Source: an uncultured Lachnospiraceae bacterium
Lineage (GTDB): Bacteria; Bacillota; Clostridia; Lachnospirales; Lachnospiraceae
DNA length: 27,023 bases
Assembly (NCBI GenBank): GCA_910584585.1
Contig: CAJUBP010000054.1
Location: 1-27,023 of the forward strand
Direction: 5' to 3'
The notes below the pieces were generated by a model that searched no databases, was not told the origin of the DNA, and saw only the letters and a list, made by a program, of their open reading frames with translations. A program made the translations under genes and the position numbers. Of the stretch, positions 23,197-27,023 are shown piece by piece (the stretch's first letter is position 1; each line of letters opens with the position of its first letter).

Positions 23197-23815
23197 CCTC
23201 TGTTACCTCCCTTACCATAATATCGAACTTCGTGGCTAATTCCATAAGAGCCTCTACCTGCGCTTCGTATTCATTATAGCCTTTTTTCAGATATTTTTCA
23301 ACAACCATCTTATAATAGTCTTCCCGTATTTCCTGATTTGAAGCATATTTGAATATTTTTCCATCATGGCAGGCTACAATGCCAAGACCATAGCGATTGA
23401 TAAAATTGGAATTCAAATCATTGATACTGGGCGGGTAACTGTTTGGATGAGAATGAAGCGTAATCAGATTATCATACTTTGATATTTTGGAACGTATGCT
23501 GTTTGAATATACAATCTGTTCTTCGGAACAGCTCTCGGTTTCCTCTGCTATCACCGTCTGATGCGCCACATCAATCCAATACATATCCTCAAACTTTGTT
23601 CCCGACCTATGTTCCAGCATCTTTTTCGACAGTTGAAATATGAGACGGTTCAACTCAGACGAATCGGAAATAAAATCAAATTTTCTTCGGTAGCTTCCAC
23701 TGTTAATATATGTATGGTTTATCGCTGTATCCTTGTTTCTGCCATATCTTTGCCCTTCATCCTCTGCCTGTGTCAAAAAGCAATCTGCTTTAACCTCTCG
23801 TTTCGCATCTTCCAT
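23186..23815 (-). CDS. JAMM/MPN metalloprotease-like protein
   Basis: This 209-aa protein has a complete JAMM zinc motif: HSHPNSYPPSIND matches HxHPxxxxxSxxD, and acidic residues upstream near FEDMYWID could supply the catalytic Glu. The family includes deubiquitinase-like isopeptidases, RadC-type proteins and phage-associated domains. The segment INSGSYRRKFDFISDSSEL is a preceding helical region. The substrate is unknown. The start is ATG 23815 with AAGGAG rather far upstream (12 bases). It is AT-rich relative to its neighbours, which suggests horizontal transfer. A TTGACA promoter and a palindrome lie upstream and a small overlapping gene follows, so it is likely a two-gene cargo unit. Confidence 0.75.
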   Translation of the reverse strand: MEDAKREVKADCFLTQAEDEGQRYGRNKDTAINHTYINSGSYRRKFDFISDSSELNRLIFQLSKKMLEHRSGTKFEDMYWIDVAHQTVIAEETESCSEEQIVYSNSIRSKISKYDNLITLHSHPNSYPPSINDLNSNFINRYGLGIVACHDGKIFKYASNQEIREDYYKMVVEKYLKKGYNEYEAQVEALMELATKFDIMVREVTEDGI

Positions 23816-23860
23816 GAACTGCTTTGTCTCCTTTTCTTATCCAATTTTTCGACTGATTTC

Positions 23861-23890
23861 ATGCTAACAAAACATACCTATTCTTGTCAA
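23861..23890 (-). promoter_or_regulatory. Promoter of the JAMM gene
   Basis: The minus strand has a perfect TTGACA (plus 23885-23890), an 18-base spacer and TAGCAT (plus 23861-23866), about 45 bases upstream of the ATG at 23815. Confidence 0.5.
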
Positions 23891-23919
23891 GAGCGCAGGA
23901 CATTCCCCTTTTAATAAAC

Positions 23920-23944
23920 ATGGCTATGCCATAGGCATAGCCAT
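23920..23944. repeat. Perfect palindrome upstream of the JAMM promoter
   Basis: ATGGCTATGCC and GGCATAGCCAT are 11-bp arms around ATA. It lies about 30 bases upstream of the TTGACA box and could be a regulator binding site, or a hairpin at the insert's edge. Confidence 0.5.
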
Positions 23945-24093
23945 AATGTGAAACCACCATCAGCGGTTCCATCGCTTCTACAACTTCCACTTATAGGTAG
24001 GACTCACCTTAAGTTCTTAAATGTAAATAGAAAAATGACTTTTTATATGAAGCCTTAATTGTAACGAAAATCTTTCATCTTGTTTCCCCCTAT
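23945..24093. other. Short non-coding stretch
   Basis: AT-rich sequence between the JAMM insert and the flavodoxin-family gene. Nothing recognisable was seen. Confidence 0.3.
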
Positions 24094-24543
24094 TCAGATA
24101 CTCCTTCCAAGTTTCGCCGCCTCGCTTTTATCCATGGCCATTCCGGCATATTCCATCCCATAGAGTTTTGCAAAGCGTTTCATTGTAAATTCTCCCGCCT
24201 CCATCATCCATTCCTCAGGAGCCGCCCCCTGGAACAGGAAATACAATTTCCGTCCTGAAAATTCACCGTTTTCCACCTTTCCATAAAAACGGTCCAGCAC
24301 GTTGCGCACAGATCCGCAGATATTGTGCCAGTACAGCGGCGATCCGATGGCGATAATTTCTGCTTCTTTCATCTTCGCGATGACCTCGTCGAGCTGGTCG
24401 TCCTCAAAGTTCTGTCCATAGCTGCCAATCCTGTAATCCGTCAGGTTCAGCGTTTCATATTCTTTTCCTTCCAGAAGCGCTTCTGCCAGCGCCGCTGTGT
24501 TCCCATTTTTATTCGGGCTTCCATTGATAAATAAAATTTTCAT
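24094..24543 (-). CDS. Flavodoxin-family / NAD(P)H-dependent FMN reductase-like protein
   Basis: The ATG at 24543 has AGGAGG eight bases upstream, so the product is MKILFINGSPNKNGNT (149 aa); the frame continuing upstream runs into the palindromic element and is not used. NGSPNKNGNTAAL is the FMN phosphate loop. IAIGSPLYWHNICGSVRNVL, then DRFYGKVE, is the second flavin-binding region. There is no signal peptide and no cysteine cluster, so this is a cytosolic quinone or FMN reductase type. It is somewhat shorter than typical members (170-190 aa). The upstream gene is the esterase lipoprotein, with the 166-bp palindromic element in between. Confidence 0.8.
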   Translation of the reverse strand: MKILFINGSPNKNGNTAALAEALLEGKEYETLNLTDYRIGSYGQNFEDDQLDEVIAKMKEAEIIAIGSPLYWHNICGSVRNVLDRFYGKVENGEFSGRKLYFLFQGAAPEEWMMEAGEFTMKRFAKLYGMEYAGMAMDKSEAAKLGRSI

Positions 24544-24563
24544 TCTGATTTCCTCCTTAATTT

Positions 24564-24729
24564 CTAGAGCGTGTTTGAAAAATGCTTTCTGACAGATGTA
24601 TTCCACACTTTGTGGGAGATTTGTGCCGAATGAGGGAGGCGTAGCGGGCTACGTTGACTGAATGAGGTGCAAATATCACGCAAAGTGGGGGATGCAGATG
24701 GCGGGAATGATTTTTCAAACACGCTCTAG
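24564..24729. repeat. 166-bp palindromic element (MITE-like)
   Basis: Arms 24564-24626 and 24667-24729 are inverted over 63 positions. The outer 20 bases (CTAGAGCGTGTTTGAAAAAT) match perfectly, and the inner part matches with many T/C differences. The centre contains CGTAGC-GG-GCTACG. It begins about eight bases upstream of the ribosome binding site of the flavodoxin-family gene and ends 22 bases after the esterase stop codon. No ORF is inside. Confidence 0.75.
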
Positions 24730-24751
24730 GAAGAGGGTTTTCTCCTCTTCC

Positions 24752-25936
24752 CTATTTCCAAATCCAAATCAATCCATTATAAATATATTGCATAGCAGCT
24801 CTCCCATCATGGGAGTTTCCTTCCTGTACCCGGTAGGCAAGGTTTCCTTCCCCTTCGGCGTCGGCGGCAGTAAAAATTCCGCCCGGCGCGTCAAGCATCG
24901 CCTCAATCTGGCTGGAAAATCCCGCATAAGCAAAATCCTCTGTGCCGGACATGGCATAGATAAAGAAGTCTTCCGGCTTATGCCCGGAACCCGTCACCAG
25001 GCTTTCCATGTACGCTCCGTCAGATGTCAGGTTGCCGCTGGACGGCAGGAAATACCTGAAATAATCCAGGCAATACTGGAACGTATGCCATGTTGCCACG
25101 GAACCCATGGAAAATCCGGCAAAGGCGCGGTGGCCACGGCTTGCTTCCAATTCCTCTGGGGAAGTTCCTACCGCGTATGTGCTGTAAGTTCCCTCCACGG
25201 CAGGAATCAGGTCATTTACCAGCTCGTTATGGTAATTATCCGTCAGCCGGAGGGCAAGGCCGTAATCCCCGCTGTCATCTGGATTTTCATTGTTATAGGT
25301 GGGGCATACCACGATTACCGGCTCCATTTTTCCATCCTGTATGGCATGGTCAATGACATTTACAAATACATTCGGGTTCTCTGGAGTGCCAAGGTATGTG
25401 GTTTCATCGCTCCATCCCCCATGCATCAGGTAAAACACGTTATATTCCCTGTCCTGGGAATACCCGTATGGGAGATAGGCATAAGCTGTCTTTGTAAGCT
25501 GTTTTTCTTGGTTTTGGTAACTCATGGATTCATATGTTTTGTAAGTGATTCTCTCTAATGTGCCCTGTTCCTTTGCCGGGGCAAAATAATCTTCTGGAAT
25601 CTGCGCAAGCTCTTCTGGAATCCGCATAGTTCCTGTATCTTGATCCATGCCTGAAGTTTCCCCCTGTTCTGGCGCGCTATGCTCTCGGGCTTCTTTTTCC
25701 TCGTCTGAAGCTTCTCCCTGTTCTGGCGCGCTATGTTCTTGGGCTTCTCTTTCCTCGTCTGAAGCTTCCCCCTGTTCCGGCGTGTTATATTCTGGGGCTT
25801 CTTTTTCCTCTCCTTCTATCCTGGCATCCCTTACCGATTGTTCCCTGCTGCCTTCCCTCTCTTTTGGCCCGGAACATGACACGTTAGAGACTGCCAGGAT
25901 AACTGCCGCAAGCAGGATACCCGCCTTTCTCATCAT
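24752..25936 (-). CDS. CE1-type esterase lipoprotein (feruloyl-esterase-like)
   Basis: The ATG at 25936 overlaps the stop of the alcohol dehydrogenase gene (ATGA); ATG 25933 is the alternative. A lipoprotein-type signal (ILLAAVILAVSNVSC) precedes a Glu-rich linker of three 18-residue repeats (EHSAPEQGEASDEEKEAR type, residues about 42-96). The esterase domain (about 125-394) has YNVFYLMHGGWSDE as the oxyanion region, FAGFSMGSVAT as the nucleophile elbow, SGTEDFAYAGF with the likely Asp, and GNSHDGRAAMQYIYN with the likely His. This fits carbohydrate esterase family 1, such as feruloyl or acetyl esterases. It would sit on the outer membrane face, complementing the glycosidases nearby. Confidence 0.85.
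   Translation of the reverse strand: MMRKAGILLAAVILAVSNVSCSGPKEREGSREQSVRDARIEGEEKEAPEYNTPEQGEASDEEREAQEHSAPEQGEASDEEKEAREHSAPEQGETSGMDQDTGTMRIPEELAQIPEDYFAPAKEQGTLERITYKTYESMSYQNQEKQLTKTAYAYLPYGYSQDREYNVFYLMHGGWSDETTYLGTPENPNVFVNVIDHAIQDGKMEPVIVVCPTYNNENPDDSGDYGLALRLTDNYHNELVNDLIPAVEGTYSTYAVGTSPEELEASRGHRAFAGFSMGSVATWHTFQYCLDYFRYFLPSSGNLTSDGAYMESLVTGSGHKPEDFFIYAMSGTEDFAYAGFSSQIEAMLDAPGGIFTAADAEGEGNLAYRVQEGNSHDGRAAMQYIYNGLIWIWK
25653..25814. repeat. Three 54-bp tandem repeats in the esterase linker
   Basis: Three consecutive 54-bp units (25653-25706, 25707-25760, 25761-25814) differ at several positions and encode an 18-aa Glu/Ser/Pro-rich linker unit. Copy number could vary by slippage without changing the frame. 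Confidence 0.8.
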
Positions 25937-26952
25937 AAACATTCCTCTAAGATCTCAAACACTTCTTCCCTGGAAAGCTTTTTACAGCAGCCAGCGGTGA
26001 GATTACAGGTATCCGCAACTTTTTTCAGCATATCTTTGTCGGTAATCCCCATCTGGGCAAGGGTGGACGGAAGCCCGATTTCCTTTATAAAATCAGCAAG
26101 GGCGTCTATGCCGGCTTTTGCCAGTTCCTCCCGGGATTTCCCTTCTGCCGGGATTTCCCAGACTTTTTCAGCCATACGCGCAAACTGGCCGACGCTTTCT
26201 TGGTAAATATGGCGGTACAAGGCGGGATGGATAACGGCCAATCCTTGCCCGTGGTTGCAGTCCGTGTAAGCCCCAAGCTGATGTTCTATCTGATGCGCCT
26301 GGAAATCCGTGACCTTCCCGATTTTTAAGATGCCGTTTTCCGCCATGGCGGACGCCCACATCAGTTCGGTCCTTGCCTCCTTGTCATTGATATCCTTCAA
26401 CAGCAGCCGGATATTGCGGATGACATTCCGCATAACGGCTTCCGCTATTTCATCTGACAAAGTAATGTCCCGGGGTGAGCCAAGATACGTTTCCATGCTG
26501 TGGCTTAAGGTGTCAAACGCCCCGGAAATCACCTGTTTTGCCGGAAGCGACATGGTATATGCCACGTCAAGCACGGCAAAATCCGCATACGCCCCAAGAA
26601 CGCCCGCCTTCTCCTTTGTCTCTTCGTTTGTAATCACTGCGCCGTTATTCATCTCGGCTCCGGTTCCGGAAGCGGTCACGACAGCGCCCATCGGGATAAA
26701 CACTGTGGGATATACATGGCGTTTAAATTCCATTTCCCAGATATCCTGCTCGGTCACTGCCTGTGCCGCTATGATTTTGCAGCAGTCAATGACAGAGCCG
26801 CCGCCTACGGCAAGAATGAAATCCACGCCTTTTTCTTTGGCAAGAGCCGCGCCCTCCTGCACTTTTTTGTAAGTAGGATTCGGCATGATTCCGGGAAAAT
26901 CCACAATCTCCTTCCCTGCCTCTTTTAGATAGCCGCAGATTTCATCATACAC
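25933..26952 (-). CDS. Iron-containing alcohol dehydrogenase, N-terminally truncated
   Basis: The sequence matches group III metal-dependent dehydrogenases. ILAVGGGSVIDCCK is the NAD(P)-binding GGGSxxD motif. GAFDTLSHSMETYL carries the metal-binding Asp and His, and IEHQLGAYTDCNHGQGLA carries the two further histidines. The first 45-60 residues of the family, including the strand before GGG-x-KKSG, are missing. The open frame upstream reads VRTAVKKSGVYDEI but is closed by TAG at 27019-27021, and the only nearby start is GTG 26952 with a poor ribosome binding site. It is likely a truncated pseudogene despite intact catalytic residues. It overlaps the esterase gene at its end. Confidence 0.75.
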   Translation of the reverse strand: MYDEICGYLKEAGKEIVDFPGIMPNPTYKKVQEGAALAKEKGVDFILAVGGGSVIDCCKIIAAQAVTEQDIWEMEFKRHVYPTVFIPMGAVVTASGTGAEMNNGAVITNEETKEKAGVLGAYADFAVLDVAYTMSLPAKQVISGAFDTLSHSMETYLGSPRDITLSDEIAEAVMRNVIRNIRLLLKDINDKEARTELMWASAMAENGILKIGKVTDFQAHQIEHQLGAYTDCNHGQGLAVIHPALYRHIYQESVGQFARMAEKVWEIPAEGKSREELAKAGIDALADFIKEIGLPSTLAQMGITDKDMLKKVADTCNLTAGCCKKLSREEVFEILEECL

Positions 26953-27023
26953 GCCGCTTTTCTTTACGGCAGTTCTGACGCTTAAAGTTATGTTTACTCT
27001 CTCAAGGCAATCTGGATTCTATT

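Noticed and set aside
24729..24751. Hairpin GGAAGAGG/CCTCTTCC after the esterase gene considered as a terminator
   Set aside because: There is no U run after it on the minus strand and it overlaps the palindromic element end, so it was not called as a terminator.
24662..25558. A 298-codon plus-strand open frame
   Set aside because: It is antisense to the esterase, which has a lipobox, linker repeats and a catalytic triad; the start lies in the palindromic element.
25653..25814. CRISPR-like tandem repeats
   Set aside because: The 54-bp units are contiguous without spacers and are in-frame coding repeats.
26309..26872. A plus-strand 187-codon open frame
   Set aside because: It is antisense to the iron-type alcohol dehydrogenase with its intact metal ligands.

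Overview
The window looks like chromosome from a gut-type low-to-moderate-GC Clostridium relative, most likely Lachnospiraceae. Supporting signs are strong AGGAGG ribosome binding sites, secreted BIG2/flavodoxin proteins, GH3 beta-glucosidases paired with a GtrA-like protein, a GNAT toxin-antitoxin remnant and a feruloyl-esterase-like lipoprotein. Almost every gene reads on the minus strand. No rRNA, tRNA, CRISPR array or complete insertion sequence was recognised.

Region 1 (about 1-6,600) is visibly AT-rich and behaves like a mobile-element or genomic-island end. It holds a radical SAM protein, an XRE regulator, several small proteins of the kind carried by integrative elements, a 2TM protein with a possible GAF-like cytosolic domain, and an SHIVP-type HNH-like zinc protein. 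Several small ORFs here are broken by one-base shifts in short homopolymer runs. The island edge lies near 6,600, where its sequence cuts off an exported flavodoxin in the middle of its YPIWW motif.

Region 2 (about 6,600-11,500) is a redox cluster: the truncated flavodoxin, a DUF4405 cytochrome-b-like membrane protein, a flavodoxin lipoprotein with an internal deletion, an intact secreted protein with three BIG2 domains fused to a flavodoxin domain, an alpha/beta hydrolase interrupted by a 78-bp insertion, and an iron-sulfur flavoprotein. Exported flavodoxins next to a likely haem-binding membrane protein suggest electron transfer across the membrane, but that is inference.

Region 3 (about 11,600-14,650) carries an ArsP/DUF318-type permease and a DUF362 protein between two copies of an 89-bp repeat. 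One copy ends a frameshifted GNAT toxin gene whose antitoxin survives. A carboxylesterase relic follows.

Region 4 (14,648-21,455) is a glycoside operon: a cytosolic-type GH3 translationally coupled to a GtrA-like protein, a membrane-anchored GH3 with swapped domain order, and a divergent TetR regulator.

Region 5 (21,456-27,023) contains aldo/keto reductase and LysR relics, an AT-rich insert with a JAMM/MPN protein and a small partner, a flavodoxin-family protein, a CE1-like esterase lipoprotein and an N-terminally truncated iron-type alcohol dehydrogenase.

Three long palindromic or structured elements (10,718-10,881; 21,587-21,734; 24,564-24,729) sit between genes. Two of them lie directly upstream of a start codon, and one supplies the ribosome binding site.
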